From Sansalvadorimonas sp965243775 (GTDB taxonomy: Bacteria; Pseudomonadota; Gammaproteobacteria; Pseudomonadales; Endozoicomonadaceae), in the NCBI GenBank assembly GCA_965243775.1, contig CBDEWF010000077.1, positions 62,001-126,000 of the forward strand: 64,000 nucleotides of DNA, written 5' to 3'. The notes under the pieces were generated by a model that did no database searches, was not told the origin of the DNA, and was given only the letters and a program-made list of their open reading frames with translations. The translations under genes and the position numbers were made by a program. This document shows, one piece after another, positions 9,620-18,811 of this stretch. Each line of letters opens with the position of its first letter. Position 1 is the first letter of the stretch.

Positions 9620-9700
9620 GGTGAATCCGACAATGTCTGTGGAGAACTGATAGTCAGGATGGTATCAGCTTCTGGAAACGATGTGGTGGAGCTACAGGGA

Positions 9701-10189
9701 TTAAATATTAACAGAATCTGGCAAGTAGCCTGTAACCATGCAGTGATCCAGCCATTCCGCCAGAAGAGTATTGAGCTGGTGCTTCTCATCAGGCTGGTGC
9801 ATTTTCGGGTTGGGGTATTCATACCTTGCATGGAGGTAACGATGGCAATTGGCTCCAATCACTTCGGCCATCTTGACATCGTGGTACATACGTATGGTCA
9901 GCTCGGGCAGTGGCAGCCAGGTATGCAGTGGTGTGGTCACAGACAGCACCAGAAGAGTGGTGTAGCGGGTCTGCTCAATAATCCGCAGGCAGGCTGAAGC
10001 TTCGTGGCTCTGGTACTCAAGCTGGATTTGGCTGACAGTTCCCGAAAGCCTGGAAGGCGTCAGTTTTTTTAGCCGAAGATAATTTGCTTCACATTCCGCC
10101 TGAAGTTTGACCAGATTCACATGGTAACGGGAACCCTTGTGATCACGGGGAGGGGGAAGTGTTGTGACTTTTGATACGTTCAGACTCAA
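9701..10189 (-). CDS. yqiB: DUF1249 family protein YqiB
   Basis: A 162-residue soluble protein matching the DUF1249/YqiB family, recognised by the N-terminal YHVNLVKLQAECEANYLRL region and the central YTTLLVLS/RMYHDVKMAEV segments. The function is unknown; the family is regularly found beside cpdA, as here (82 bases upstream of its start). The start is TTG at 10189, supported by an aaaggaaa ribosome site. It is divergent from tolC, with a shared ~140-bp promoter region. Confidence 0.8.
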   Translation of the reverse strand: MSLNVSKVTTLPPPRDHKGSRYHVNLVKLQAECEANYLRLKKLTPSRLSGTVSQIQLEYQSHEASACLRIIEQTRYTTLLVLSVTTPLHTWLPLPELTIRMYHDVKMAEVIGANCHRYLHARYEYPNPKMHQPDEKHQLNTLLAEWLDHCMVTGYLPDSVNI

Positions 10190-10330
10190 ATTTCCTTTAT
10201 TGGTTTCACTCAGTATAAGAAACTTGTAGCTCTATTTATCAGTTGACACACTTTTTTCTATGGTCTTCTGGTACTATTTCCCGATTAAACGATTTCAATC
10301 TATGTCAAATAAAACACAGGACATGTAGTG

Positions 10331-11719
10331 ATGGCAACAAAACGACTGTTGACCGGAATCAGTGCCACCATTCTGGCTGCCAGTGGCCTGGTTGCCGCCG
10401 CTGAGCCTACGGACCTTTTACAGGTCTACGAGTTAGCTCTGAAAAATGATGCCCGGCTGGCTGCTGCCCAGGCTTCTTTTAATGCCTCTGGTGAGGCTGT
10501 ACCACAGAGTCGGGCAGCACTGCTACCCCAGATCAGCATGTCGGCTGAGACCGCAGATAACCGTCGTCAGCTGCTGGAATCCAACCCATTGCCAAGTGGA
10601 TCCTCCAGAACATCCAAATGGAACAGCCATGGCTGGAGTGCCTCCCTGACTCAGCCTCTGTTTAATCTGGAATCCTGGTTTAACTTTGAACGTGCCGGAA
10701 TTCTTACAGATCAGGCTCGGCTATCTCTTTCCATTGAGCAGCAGAACCTGATCATGCGGGTTTCCGAAACCTACTTTAACGTACTGCGGGCAGAGGATAC
10801 CCTGGCAACAGCTGAAGCTGAGGAAAAAGCCGTACAGAGACAACTTGACCAGACCCAGCAGCGTTTTGAAGTGGGCCTGATTGCCGAAACCGATGTACTG
10901 GAAGCTCGCGCTGCTTATGACGGCTCCAGGGTGACCCGTATTGAAGCTAGCAACAGTGTCAACGTGGCTCTGGAAAACCTGCGTACTCTAACCAATACGC
11001 TGATCAATGATTTGGCCAAACTGGATAAAACCATGCCAGTTGCATCACCTGCCCCGGCAGCTGTCGAGGAGTGGGTGAACACAGCCGTTGCCCAGAATCT
11101 GAGCCTGCAGGCTGCGCGCAAGGGTGTGGACGCAGCCAATTTCCAGTTGAAAGCCAGTCGCTCCGGCCATGCTCCAACTTTGAATGCTGTTGCCAGTTAT
11201 GCTCATGATGTTACTGTGCCAAATCCTGCCAGTAATCCAAGTGGCAAAACAAATACGACTTCCTACAGTCTGCAGTTAAGTGTGCCTATTTTCAGCGGTG
11301 GTTTGACCAGCTCCAAGGTGCGTGAGTCCGGTTACCGTCTGGATGAAAGTATGCAGACTGCTGATCAGACTCTGCGTGAAGTCAGTGCCGGTACCCGCAA
11401 CCTGTTTAATACCGTAAATGCTGATGTTGAACGTGTTGATGCCCGTTGCCAGGGCATTGTATCTGCAAGCAGTGCTCTGAAGGCGACCGAAAGCGGTTAT
11501 GAAGTCGGTACCCGTAATATTGTTGATGTACTGAACTCACAGAGAAACCTCTACAGTGCTCAGCGGGATTACCTGAATGCCCGTTATGACTTTATTATCA
11601 ATACCCTGAAGTTGAAGCAGACAGCCGGCACCCTAAGTCCACAGGATCTGCAAGACCTGAATGCCTGGATGCATGCCAGTGGCAGTGAAGAGCTGACTCC
11701 CGTCTGTTCTAAAGCCTGA
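10331..11719 (+). CDS. tolC: TolC family outer-membrane efflux protein
   Basis: A 462-residue precursor with a signal peptide (MATKRLLTGISATILAASGLVAAA). Two outer-membrane-efflux repeats follow: the first contains SLTQPLFNLESW and the second SLQLSVPIFSGG, with long heptad-rich helices between them, and it ends in a short polar tail. It forms the trimeric outer-membrane channel used by tripartite efflux pumps and type I secretion. The length is close to E. coli TolC (493). ATG at 10331 is preferred over the in-frame GTG one codon earlier. No inner-membrane pump genes are adjacent, which fits a shared TolC. Confidence 0.9.
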   Translation: MATKRLLTGISATILAASGLVAAAEPTDLLQVYELALKNDARLAAAQASFNASGEAVPQSRAALLPQISMSAETADNRRQLLESNPLPSGSSRTSKWNSHGWSASLTQPLFNLESWFNFERAGILTDQARLSLSIEQQNLIMRVSETYFNVLRAEDTLATAEAEEKAVQRQLDQTQQRFEVGLIAETDVLEARAAYDGSRVTRIEASNSVNVALENLRTLTNTLINDLAKLDKTMPVASPAPAAVEEWVNTAVAQNLSLQAARKGVDAANFQLKASRSGHAPTLNAVASYAHDVTVPNPASNPSGKTNTTSYSLQLSVPIFSGGLTSSKVRESGYRLDESMQTADQTLREVSAGTRNLFNTVNADVERVDARCQGIVSASSALKATESGYEVGTRNIVDVLNSQRNLYSAQRDYLNARYDFIINTLKLKQTAGTLSPQDLQDLNAWMHASGSEELTPVCSKA

Positions 11720-11733
11720 TCTTGTTGTTAACA

Positions 11734-11763
11734 GCAGTTCATTCTTTTTTTGAAATGAACTGC
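11734..11763 (+). terminator. Hairpin after tolC
   Basis: A perfect 10-bp inverted repeat (gcagttcatt / aatgaactgc) starts 15 bases after the tolC stop. The seven T residues are in the loop rather than after the stem, so this may be a processing or pausing hairpin rather than a classic terminator. Confidence 0.45.
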
Positions 11764-11975
11764 GTAAGCATTCCGTGAACCCATAGCCCCCACACCACCG
11801 GCTTATGGCCGGTAGCGTTACTAACGTGCATCATGGTTGTTACAAGTCGAGGTCTGATCCTCTTCTCGTCTGCAGGCTCTGTTCCCAATAGATGTTGGTA
11901 GTACTTCAGTACATCCTGCATGGCTTGCTATACGGGCATTATGGAAAAATTAGTAATCCTTTCTGTGCCGCATAC

Positions 11976-12748
11976 TTACAGGCTTCTAGTTATAAACCCA
12001 CACCTAATGTGAACAGAGCCCGTCTGCAAGTATGTGATATTTCCAGCCCATTTCTGGTTGGGAGCTGAGGCAGAGAAGTTACGCTCAAGCAGATTAGGTG
12101 ACACAGGCAATGAATGCTTACTGTCTGTAGTCACTTTAAATTTACGTGCCGCTTTCGGAATCAGGTTTTGTCGTTTCATACTGGCCTGTATCGTCTTTAT
12201 GCAACAGGGATAGCCATTATCTTCCAGATCCTTCTGAATACGCCGGGCCCCAGCCCTGCTTTTACTACGTTGAAACGCATCAAGAATAAGCTGGTCTCGC
12301 ATCAGCTGCTTCTGTGTTCGAAGGCTGGGCTCATGGCGACCTTTCAGCCAGCGGTGGTACCCACTTCGAGAAACCTGCAGCACAGACGCCATTCTCACCA
12401 GAGCGAACCTGGCACAGTGCTGCAACATAAAACGAAAGCGTTCTATTTTTGATTCTTCGCGAATTAGGTAGCCGCCCTATAGTGCCCTTTGGGTATTTTT
12501 TTAGAATTTCCAGCTCCTCTGTCTGTTCGGCCAATTGACGCTTGAGTTTTGCATTTTCCGTAGCCAAAGCGTGACTCACGCTCACTGACAGAGTTTTTCC
12601 GATTAGCGGCAGCTCGCCAGGAGTAAAGTTGTGATTCTTGGAGGCCAAGTTCTTTGGCAGCAGATGGCACACTGGTTTTTGCTGCAAGCTTGAGAGCTTC
12701 AGCTTTAAATTCAGGAGAGTGAAACTTACGTTTTTTCTTGGTTGTCAT
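11976..12748 (-). pseudogene. IS3-family transposase OrfA/OrfB, broken
   Basis: OrfA begins at 12748 (KRKFHSPEFKAEALKLA, the usual IS3 HTH start) and runs in one frame to about the NSVSERE region; the leucine-zipper part (LATENAKLKRQLAEQTEELEILK) continues in another frame, so a frameshift has broken it. OrfB is recognised from LQVSRSGYHRWLKG onward in 11976-12428 and is cut after KWAGNITYLQT, before the DDE core is complete. The last residues do not belong to a transposase. It is a dead copy that is quite different from the IS3 element at 16.7 kb. Confidence 0.8.
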
Positions 12749-12791
12749 ATGTCACCTCAGAAGAGATTTTACTCTCTTAGAGAGGTGTCCA
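11990..12791 (-). mobile_element. IS3-family remnant
   Basis: The remnant starts near 12791 with a TGGACACCTCT-type end (an IS3-family terminal motif) and carries the broken orfA and orfB. The other end was lost by a deletion near 11990. Flanking sequence at 11764-11975 shows no recognisable IS or gene. Confidence 0.65.
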
Positions 12792-13044
12792 TAACTACTG
12801 CCTCATATCACTTTATTAAGCAGCCATAAAAGCGAAATATTGTTTTCATAACATCAGGTAACGAACTCCTACCACCATGAGAAAATACAATAGTCAAAGT
12901 ACTTCATTATTTTCACAAATGCGGCTGTAAGATTAGATTTTTTTTGATATCACAAGCCTGTAGATCTGCAGAACTCTGAGGAATAGTGACAACTGAAAAG
13001 TAATAGGTAAGAATTCCCGCCTTTTCCCCAGCCTGTTATTTATC

Positions 13045-14187
13045 ATGGAAACCCTCACCAGTCCCTTCGGCTCTATTCGGCTTCAGCGTCTTCCCCTTCG
13101 CAACAAAGAAACCCTGCGGGCCTGGGACGCTGCTGATGAATATCTTCTCAACCATCTGGCTGATGGCTCTTTAGTAGCTGATGGCTCTCCGGTCTTCGAT
13201 TCTCCCCTGATTGTTAACGATACCTTTGGTGCTCTGACGCTATCTTTGGCCCAAGCAGCCAGAAGCCCTGTCCTGTGGAGTGATTCCTGGCTGGCCCATA
13301 AAGCGATGGAGCGTAATGCCCAGCTTAACGCCATAGATATCAACCAGGTTCGCTGTCTGCCATCAACTGAACAACCAGATAAAGCGACTCGGACGGTTGT
13401 CATGAAACTGCCGAAAAATACCTGTCTGCTGGAGCAGCAGTTAAAGATGATCAAAAAGCTGGTCCCGGAAGGCACAACACTGGTTGCTGCCGATATGGCC
13501 AAGCATATTCACACGTCCACCCTGACACTGTTCGAAAAAAACTTCGGCCCAACAAGGACCTCTCTTGCCCACAAGAAGGCCAGGTTGATCTTTGCAACTG
13601 TTGATAAAAACCTTCCCGATGATGCTCCCTTTATCCCAAGGGTTCTGGAGCATAATGGTTTACAGCTGGTTAATCATGCCGGTGTTTTTTCCCGGCAGAA
13701 ACTGGACATCGGCACCCGTTTTTTTCTGGAACATATGCCCGAGGCCCAGCAGGAAGCAGAGGTGATTGATCTGGGCTGCGGTAACGGAGCTCTTGGTGTT
13801 CATATTGCCCGTGCCAACTCCCAGGCCCGGGTTCACTTTGTTGATGAATCCTATATGGCTGTTCAGTCGGCTAAGGATTCCTGGCAGGCCAACCAGCTGG
13901 ACGACAGGGGAAGGTTTACCGCCAATGACTGTCTCACCGGGTTTGCTTCCGACTCAGCCAATATCATTGTCTGCAACCCTCCCTTCCATCAGGGTAATAC
14001 CGTCGGTGACCAGATAGCCTGGCGCATGTTCACTCAATCGAAAAACGTTCTGGTGAAAGGGGGTGAGCTGAGAATCATCGGCAACCGTCACCTTGGCTAC
14101 CATGTTAAGCTCAAGCGTTTATTCGGCAACTGCCATTCCATTACCAGCAACAGCAAGTTTGTAGTGCTCTCATCCCGCAAAGCCTGA
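13045..14187 (+). CDS. rlmG: 23S rRNA (guanine-N2)-methyltransferase RlmG
   Basis: A 380-residue protein close in size and layout to E. coli RlmG (378), which methylates G1835 of 23S rRNA. The N-terminal half has the degenerate methyltransferase-like domain (LRAWDAADEYLLNHL). The C-terminal half carries the SAM-binding motif IDLGCGNGALGVHI and the base-methylation motif IVCNPPFHQG near residue 310. The gene is single; its stop is 4 bases from the end of the convergent AarF/UbiB-like gene. Confidence 0.9.
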   Translation: METLTSPFGSIRLQRLPLRNKETLRAWDAADEYLLNHLADGSLVADGSPVFDSPLIVNDTFGALTLSLAQAARSPVLWSDSWLAHKAMERNAQLNAIDINQVRCLPSTEQPDKATRTVVMKLPKNTCLLEQQLKMIKKLVPEGTTLVAADMAKHIHTSTLTLFEKNFGPTRTSLAHKKARLIFATVDKNLPDDAPFIPRVLEHNGLQLVNHAGVFSRQKLDIGTRFFLEHMPEAQQEAEVIDLGCGNGALGVHIARANSQARVHFVDESYMAVQSAKDSWQANQLDDRGRFTANDCLTGFASDSANIIVCNPPFHQGNTVGDQIAWRMFTQSKNVLVKGGELRIIGNRHLGYHVKLKRLFGNCHSITSNSKFVVLSSRKA

Positions 14188-14191
14188 GAAG

Positions 14192-15580
14192 CTATATTAG
14201 TTTAACTAGATAAGGTGCGATAATGTCCCGGCTGTTCAGCCGGGCATCCAGAACCGACATAAATGTATAGACACCCATCAATTTCCTGGTCAGGAAGATA
14301 AACTCCTTGGGCGGGACTTCAAAGTAGCGGCTGACTGCCGAGCGGGCGGCTTTACCCACGATTCTTCCCGGCAGGTCACTCTGTTGCCAGAGATAGCGAC
14401 CCCGCTCATCAAGCACATGCCGGGGAACGGAATCGACAGGGCCCTGTACCGGCTCAATCATCATGCCACACAAGGTAATAAACGCTTCGTGAATAGATTC
14501 CGGCATATTACCGCTGATAAATCCCAAGTCTAGTGAACCCTCCAGAATACTCTGCCGATCTCCCCGCCAGGCTCCTGCAATCACTTTATTGACTGGTTTC
14601 ATTACCGATAGCGGATACTGGTTGACAGCACCAAAATCCAGCAGAACAATTCTGTCAGGCTCACCGTTCTCTCCCAGCCTGACCCGATAGTTGCCAAAGT
14701 TAGGATCTGTCTGGATCTCATGCCAGGAAAACATCTCCTTGAAGAACAGCTCTAGCAGGCTGCTGCTGATACGGTTACGCCTTTCCTGGGGCAGCTCCCT
14801 GACATTCTCTCTGGTAATGCCATAACCGGGCTCATAACTGATAGCCAGAACCTGGCTGGTGCAATACTCTGGAAACACTTCCGGTACGATAAAACGGGAG
14901 TCATCAGACAACCGCTCAGCAAAGCGCTGGGTAGTTTCTGCTTCCAGCTGGTAATCAATTTCTTTATGCAGCATGGTACGAAGCTCTTCCACCCACTCGT
15001 GGAAAGCGTCTGTGGGTTTGATAACCCGAGTCAAACGAAGTAGCTGCGATACGCCGTTCAAGTCTGAATCAACAGCACTGGCAACTCCCGGATACTGAAC
15101 TTTCAAGCACAGTTCACGTCCATCGCTGACCCTGACTGCCCTGTGTACCTGCCCCAGAGAGGCTGCGCCAACAGGAATCCGGTCAATTTTCAACCCGGCT
15201 AGACGTTCTGCTCCCAGTTGCTGCCTCAGGGTTCTGCGAATAACCGGCCACTTAATCGCTGTCGTCTGATGTTCAAAAGCATGCAGAGCTTCGGTCACCT
15301 CGTCAGGCAGAAAGTGTTCGCCATAAAGGGCCATCATCTGGCCAATCTTGACAACACTGCCCTTCAGCTTACCCATCTCGGCGACCAGATAAGCCGCCTG
15401 ACGGGAGAGCATTCTTCTACGTCGCAGTTCTTTCTTCTCTTTTCCGACCAACAGGTTGCTGGCCATATGGGAAGCCATTCGGCCACCGGCCAACAGCCCT
15501 GCCGAAGCAAGATGAACCCGCCGCTCAATACTACCGGTCTTGATACGGGCAACAACGGTATTACCGTGCCGGTCTTTCAT
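14192..15580 (-). CDS. ABC1/AarF (UbiB-like) family atypical kinase
   Basis: A 462-residue protein of the ABC1/UbiB kinase-like family. Visible motifs are the family-specific KxGQ (VVKIGQMMALYG), the alanine-rich loop with GAASLGQVHRA, EIDYQLEA, the catalytic-loop equivalent DPNFGNY and the metal-binding LLDFGAV. Members support isoprenoid-quinone synthesis or lipid homeostasis through ATPase activity. The C-terminal hydrophobic pair of true UbiB is not obvious here, so it is more likely a soluble AarF paralogue than the ubiquinone UbiB. Confidence 0.85.
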   Translation of the reverse strand: MKDRHGNTVVARIKTGSIERRVHLASAGLLAGGRMASHMASNLLVGKEKKELRRRRMLSRQAAYLVAEMGKLKGSVVKIGQMMALYGEHFLPDEVTEALHAFEHQTTAIKWPVIRRTLRQQLGAERLAGLKIDRIPVGAASLGQVHRAVRVSDGRELCLKVQYPGVASAVDSDLNGVSQLLRLTRVIKPTDAFHEWVEELRTMLHKEIDYQLEAETTQRFAERLSDDSRFIVPEVFPEYCTSQVLAISYEPGYGITRENVRELPQERRNRISSSLLELFFKEMFSWHEIQTDPNFGNYRVRLGENGEPDRIVLLDFGAVNQYPLSVMKPVNKVIAGAWRGDRQSILEGSLDLGFISGNMPESIHEAFITLCGMMIEPVQGPVDSVPRHVLDERGRYLWQQSDLPGRIVGKAARSAVSRYFEVPPKEFIFLTRKLMGVYTFMSVLDARLNSRDIIAPYLVKLI

Positions 15581-15658
15581 CCAAAAGCAGTCCAGGATTA
15601 TTATTCTGGCTCACAGGATAACTGGCATAGATTTCCACAGCAATCACTCATCAGGGAG

Positions 15659-16285
15659 TTACATTTGAGTGACCAGCAGCAGGTTAAAATAATTCACTGG
15701 CGTAATATGATTCGCCATTGTTGCCAAAACAGCCATCATATGTTCGCTCAGGTCGGTATAGTCTGAATGAAAACCGGTATTCATAAAGCACTTGAGTAAT
15801 TCATAACTCCAGATATACAGCTTTGAATCCGTATCAAGCACAACAACTGACGTATTATTGAAGCCAACAATATTGAAATAATGCCATTGCTGCATATCAA
15901 AGATAACCATTGGAATGACAGCACTGCCGCTCAATATTGATTCTTGAATCTTTTGGATAATGCTGTTGAAGTCATTAGAGAAGCAGGTATCAAAGTAAAG
16001 ATCTTCTCTTTTCAGGTCATCTTTTAAGAAGTTCATATACTCCTTGAGCCACTGGATCGACAGTCCAATATTGGCGGCATAAAAGGCTGCAACCTGCTGG
16101 GTTAAACCTGCAATTCCAAGAGTGGCCAGACCTGTATGGAGCAGATCAGCCAGGCTACTGCTGTAGCTGAACCGGGCATCAAACCTGTGATCGCTGTAGG
16201 ATCCCAGTGATTTCGGTATACTCCTGACAAATTCCAGATACTCACTCTCATCACTATGCAGAGGCTGCCCGGTAACTAAAATCAT
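15659..16285 (-). CDS. Hypothetical protein, possible downstream part of a split gene
   Basis: A 208-residue frame of unknown function. It contains WHYFNIVGFNNTSVVVLDTDS (one histidine and one aspartate spaced as in papain-like C39 peptidases or related cysteine-peptidase folds), but no matching catalytic cysteine motif is clear, so the family is only a suggestion. It overlaps by 32 bases the upstream secreted-protein frame. Immediately upstream in its own frame is a TGA, and no good ribosome site precedes the ATG. It is therefore likely to be the continuation of the upstream gene after a frameshift. Confidence 0.45.
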   Translation of the reverse strand: MILVTGQPLHSDESEYLEFVRSIPKSLGSYSDHRFDARFSYSSSLADLLHTGLATLGIAGLTQQVAAFYAANIGLSIQWLKEYMNFLKDDLKREDLYFDTCFSNDFNSIIQKIQESILSGSAVIPMVIFDMQQWHYFNIVGFNNTSVVVLDTDSKLYIWSYELLKCFMNTGFHSDYTDLSEHMMAVLATMANHITPVNYFNLLLVTQM

Positions 16286-16574
16286 CGCCCTGGCTGCATG
16301 ACCACCCTCTCATCTCCTGATACTTGAGCTGAGAAGGGACTTCAGCCATAGCTCTGGCAATGTGCTTTTTATTAAGAGTCTGGTAACCGGACGTAAGGTT
16401 TTCTAACTCAACGGGATCAGGAGCCAAATAAGACCTGCAGTACTCCCTGGTAAAATCAGCAACCTCTAACGTAACATCGATTCCAATAGCTGCTGAAGAC
16501 ACCATGGGAAGCAGACAAACAAGCAGACAGGCCCGCAGATGCAGATTCTGACTTATCTTACATTCAGTGTTCAC
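16254..16574 (-). CDS. Secreted hypothetical protein, N-terminal part
   Basis: A 106-residue frame starting with a convincing signal peptide (a hydrophobic run LRACLLVCLLPMVSSAAIG after a short polar start). The mature part has no recognisable domain. It ends in the region where the next frame begins, so the two probably make one exported protein of about 300 residues broken by a frameshift. The 5' side is ~80 bases from the insertion-sequence nest. Confidence 0.5.
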   Translation of the reverse strand: MNTECKISQNLHLRACLLVCLLPMVSSAAIGIDVTLEVADFTREYCRSYLAPDPVELENLTSGYQTLNKKHIARAMAEVPSQLKYQEMRGWSCSQGDDFSYRAASA

Positions 16575-16656
16575 CTGAGCTAATTAGCCATGTATCCAGT
16601 ACTGGCTTAAGAGTATATATGCACTTGGTCACATGAGCCGTGATTATGCCCTTCTC

Positions 16657-16752
16657 TTCATAACGACAGACTCTGTACAGCAGCTGTGAAAATATAGCAC
16701 CCTGATTAATAGTACTTTCGTACGCAGTTTGGGTGTCAATATATGAAAGCAA
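16657..16752 (-). mobile_element. IS630-family terminal fragment
   Basis: About 96 bases (ttcataacgacagactctgt... to ...atatgaaagcaat) are virtually identical to the 5' end of the truncated IS630-family element at 40067-40163, with one G missing (gggtgtc versus gggtggtc). Identity starts at the transposase start codon, so only the upstream terminal region is left here. It directly abuts the IS3 element. Confidence 0.8.
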
Positions 16753-16817
16753 TGAATGGTCTAATGACTCCGGACACCTCGTTAAGCACAATAGTGCAAT
16801 CAGTAACGAGGTTAAAA

Positions 16818-17117
16818 ATGGCAAAGCGGAAGAATTATTCTCAGGAGTACAAACTCAAAGCAATAGAGCTGGTAGTTGAGCAAGGCCAATCTCCGGCTGC
16901 CGTGGCCAGAAGCTTGGGGATCAGCTCAGGAAATCTGCGACGGTGGATCAGACAGCATCAGGAGCAGGAAGCGTTGGCTTTTCCCGGTAAAGGTAACCAG
17001 GCTTTAACACCCGAACAACAAAAAATCAAAGCACTTGAAGCTGAAAACAGGCAGCTCAGAATGGAGCAGGAAATCTTAAAAAAAGCCATGGCCTTCTTTG
17101 CAAAAGACCAGCTGTAA
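16818..17117 (+). CDS. IS3-family transposase OrfA
   Basis: A 99-residue HTH protein starting MAKRKNYSQEYKLKAIELV with the IS3 OrfA HTH (VARSLGISSGNLRRWI) and a leucine-zipper end (LEAENRQLRMEQEILKKAM). A gaggt ribosome site precedes the ATG. An A7G run at 17078-17085 is a standard -1 slippage site; the -1 frame stays open and leads into orfB, so OrfAB would be made by programmed frameshifting if orfB were intact. Confidence 0.85.
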   Translation: MAKRKNYSQEYKLKAIELVVEQGQSPAAVARSLGISSGNLRRWIRQHQEQEALAFPGKGNQALTPEQQKIKALEAENRQLRMEQEILKKAMAFFAKDQL

Positions 17118-17233
17118 GATTTGCCTTTATACAGCGGGAAAGGAAGGCCTACCCTGTAGCCGTGCTTTGCAAAACGCTGAAAGTCAGCCGCAGCGGTTTC
17201 TATGAATGGGATAAAGGTCAGGCAACAAACAGT
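17085..17233 (+). pseudogene. IS3-family OrfB, 5' part
   Basis: In the -1 frame after the slippery site the sequence reads on into AYPVAVLCKTLKVSRSGFYEW, the typical N-terminus of IS3 OrfB. It is interrupted by the IS110-family element. The continuation is at 18812. Confidence 0.8.
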
Positions 17234-17239
17234 CATGGC

Positions 17240-17500
17240 CAAGCTTTGGCCACCCCGAACCATGAAAATGGTGAAGTCATGCGCCTTAATCAAGGGTGTT
17301 GGCAGAGCCTGACTATGGTCGACAAATTTTTCAGCGGCATAAACCCTGAACTCAAACTGACCCGGATGAATCGCTCGTACCCCAAATTGTTTCCCGTCTC
17401 ACGACGGTGAACGCATGGTAAAAAGACCTCTGCTGACCTGTCAGCTTATGGCCTTCGATTCTTCCATCAGGCTCTGCCCTCATCCTTGAGTGAGAGAGAA
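17240..17500 (+). ncRNA. Candidate IS110 bridge RNA region
   Basis: IS110-subgroup elements encode a structured bridge RNA in the non-coding end upstream of the recombinase. Here the non-coding part is ~260 bp, right where such an RNA is expected. At 17414-17424 it holds catggtaaaaa, identical to the 11 bases at the right insertion junction (18811-18821), as expected for a guide loop. No fold was calculated, and the RNA ends are unknown. Confidence 0.5.
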
Positions 17501-17507
17501 TAGCCCG

Positions 17508-18731
17508 ATGCAGTCCATTTTGAAGTCTTGTGCTGGCCTTGATGTTCACAAAATGATGGTCATGGTGACCGTACAGGTCGAAGATGATGATGGCAGCGTC
17601 AACGAACAGACCCGGACCTTCAAAACTTTTCGCCGAGATCGCAAAGCCCTCAGGGACTTTCTGGTGGAACAGGCTGTGGAGCTTGTGGTGATGGAAAGTA
17701 CGGGCAACTACTGGCAATGCATTCATGACATCCTTGCCCGGGCCGGGCTGAATGTCTGGGTTGTGAATGCCCGCCACGTCAAGAATGTCCCTGGTCGCAA
17801 GACGGATGTACTCGACAGTCAGTGGCTGGCCTCCCTCGGACGTTGCGGGTTGCTTCGCCCCAGCTTTGTCCCTCCACCTGACATCCAGCAGCTTCGGTTG
17901 TTGTTCCGCCGTCGTCAGAAACTGATCAGTCAGCGTTCATCCGAAAAGAACCGTCTGCACAAGATTCTGGATGATGCAGGTATTCGCCTCGGCGGTGTAG
18001 TCAGTGATATTCACGGGAAATCAGCCCAGGACATGATCCAGGGGTTGATTGATGGCAAACATCCTGCCGAACTGGCAAAGATGGCTCGTGGTCGTATGAA
18101 GAGTAAAATCGACGTACTGTTCAAAAGCCTGGACGGTGAGCTATCCCCAGCCCATCGCACAGTTCTCAAGGATATCAGAGAGCACGTTGAGTATCTGGAT
18201 ATGCGGATAGCTGCGCTGGACGAAGCCATCCTCCAGATAGTGCGTTCTGACTACCGGGAGCCTTGGCAAGTTTTACAAACTTTGCCGGGGATCGATCAAA
18301 TTGCAGCAGCAGGGGTTATTGCGGAGATTGGCCCAGATATGTCAGCCTTCAACAGTCGGGAGTCATTATCCTCTTGGGCGGGGCTGTGTCCGGGAAATAA
18401 TGAAAGTGCCGGAAAAAGAAAGAGTGGCAAAACTCGTAAGGGCAATCAGTCGCTCAGGAGGCTGCTCTGTGAAGTGGCCAATGCTGCGATCAAAACCAAT
18501 AGCCAGTTTAAAGGCAAATACCAGAGCCTGGTGATACGGCGAGGTCATAAGCGCAGCATTATTGCGATAGCTCATAAGATGCTCAGGGTAATACATTGCC
18601 TGCTGAGCAAGCTCCAGCCATACCATGATCCGGATATTGATTATGAGGCTTTGATGGTACACAAGAACGCACCACGATGGCTGAAAATGCTGGAGAAGTT
18701 CGAGTACCTGCCGGGGTTACAGAAAGCCTGA
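17508..18731 (+). CDS. IS110-family transposase (DEDD recombinase)
   Basis: A 407-residue protein. The N-terminal DEDD domain begins with AGLDVHKMMVMV, the first aspartate of the RuvC-like site, and continues through VVMESTGNYWQ and NARHVKNVPGRKTDVLDSQW. The C-terminal Transposase_20 domain contains LQTLPGIDQIAAAGVIAEIG and SWAGLCPGNNESAGKRKSG, the region that carries the serine nucleophile. The gene appears complete. ATG at 17508 is preferred; an in-frame GTG six codons earlier is an alternative. Confidence 0.9.
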   Translation: MQSILKSCAGLDVHKMMVMVTVQVEDDDGSVNEQTRTFKTFRRDRKALRDFLVEQAVELVVMESTGNYWQCIHDILARAGLNVWVVNARHVKNVPGRKTDVLDSQWLASLGRCGLLRPSFVPPPDIQQLRLLFRRRQKLISQRSSEKNRLHKILDDAGIRLGGVVSDIHGKSAQDMIQGLIDGKHPAELAKMARGRMKSKIDVLFKSLDGELSPAHRTVLKDIREHVEYLDMRIAALDEAILQIVRSDYREPWQVLQTLPGIDQIAAAGVIAEIGPDMSAFNSRESLSSWAGLCPGNNESAGKRKSGKTRKGNQSLRRLLCEVANAAIKTNSQFKGKYQSLVIRRGHKRSIIAIAHKMLRVIHCLLSKLQPYHDPDIDYEALMVHKNAPRWLKMLEKFEYLPGLQKA

Positions 18732-18811
18732 CAAGATATCAGGCCATGCAGATTGACTAACCTTGCCTGTCGGCGAGGCGGGTTCTTTTTGCCCGTTCAG
18801 TGCCTATTTTC

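Larger units (their letters stand above)
17234..18811 (+). mobile_element. IS110-family element inserted in IS3 orfB
   Basis: The element is deduced from the break in orfB. Exact ends are uncertain because IS110 elements lack long inverted repeats. The pentamer catgg occurs at both junctions (17234-17238 and 18811-18815) and may be the repeated core, although joining there leaves orfB out of frame by one base. The ~270-bp non-coding segment upstream of the recombinase is the arrangement of the IS110 subgroup, in which a bridge RNA is encoded 5' of the gene. Confidence 0.75.

Noticed and set aside
11739..11921. A 60-codon minus-strand ORF after tolC
   Set aside because: It begins in no recognisable context, reads through the tolC hairpin and shows no domain; it is probably chance.
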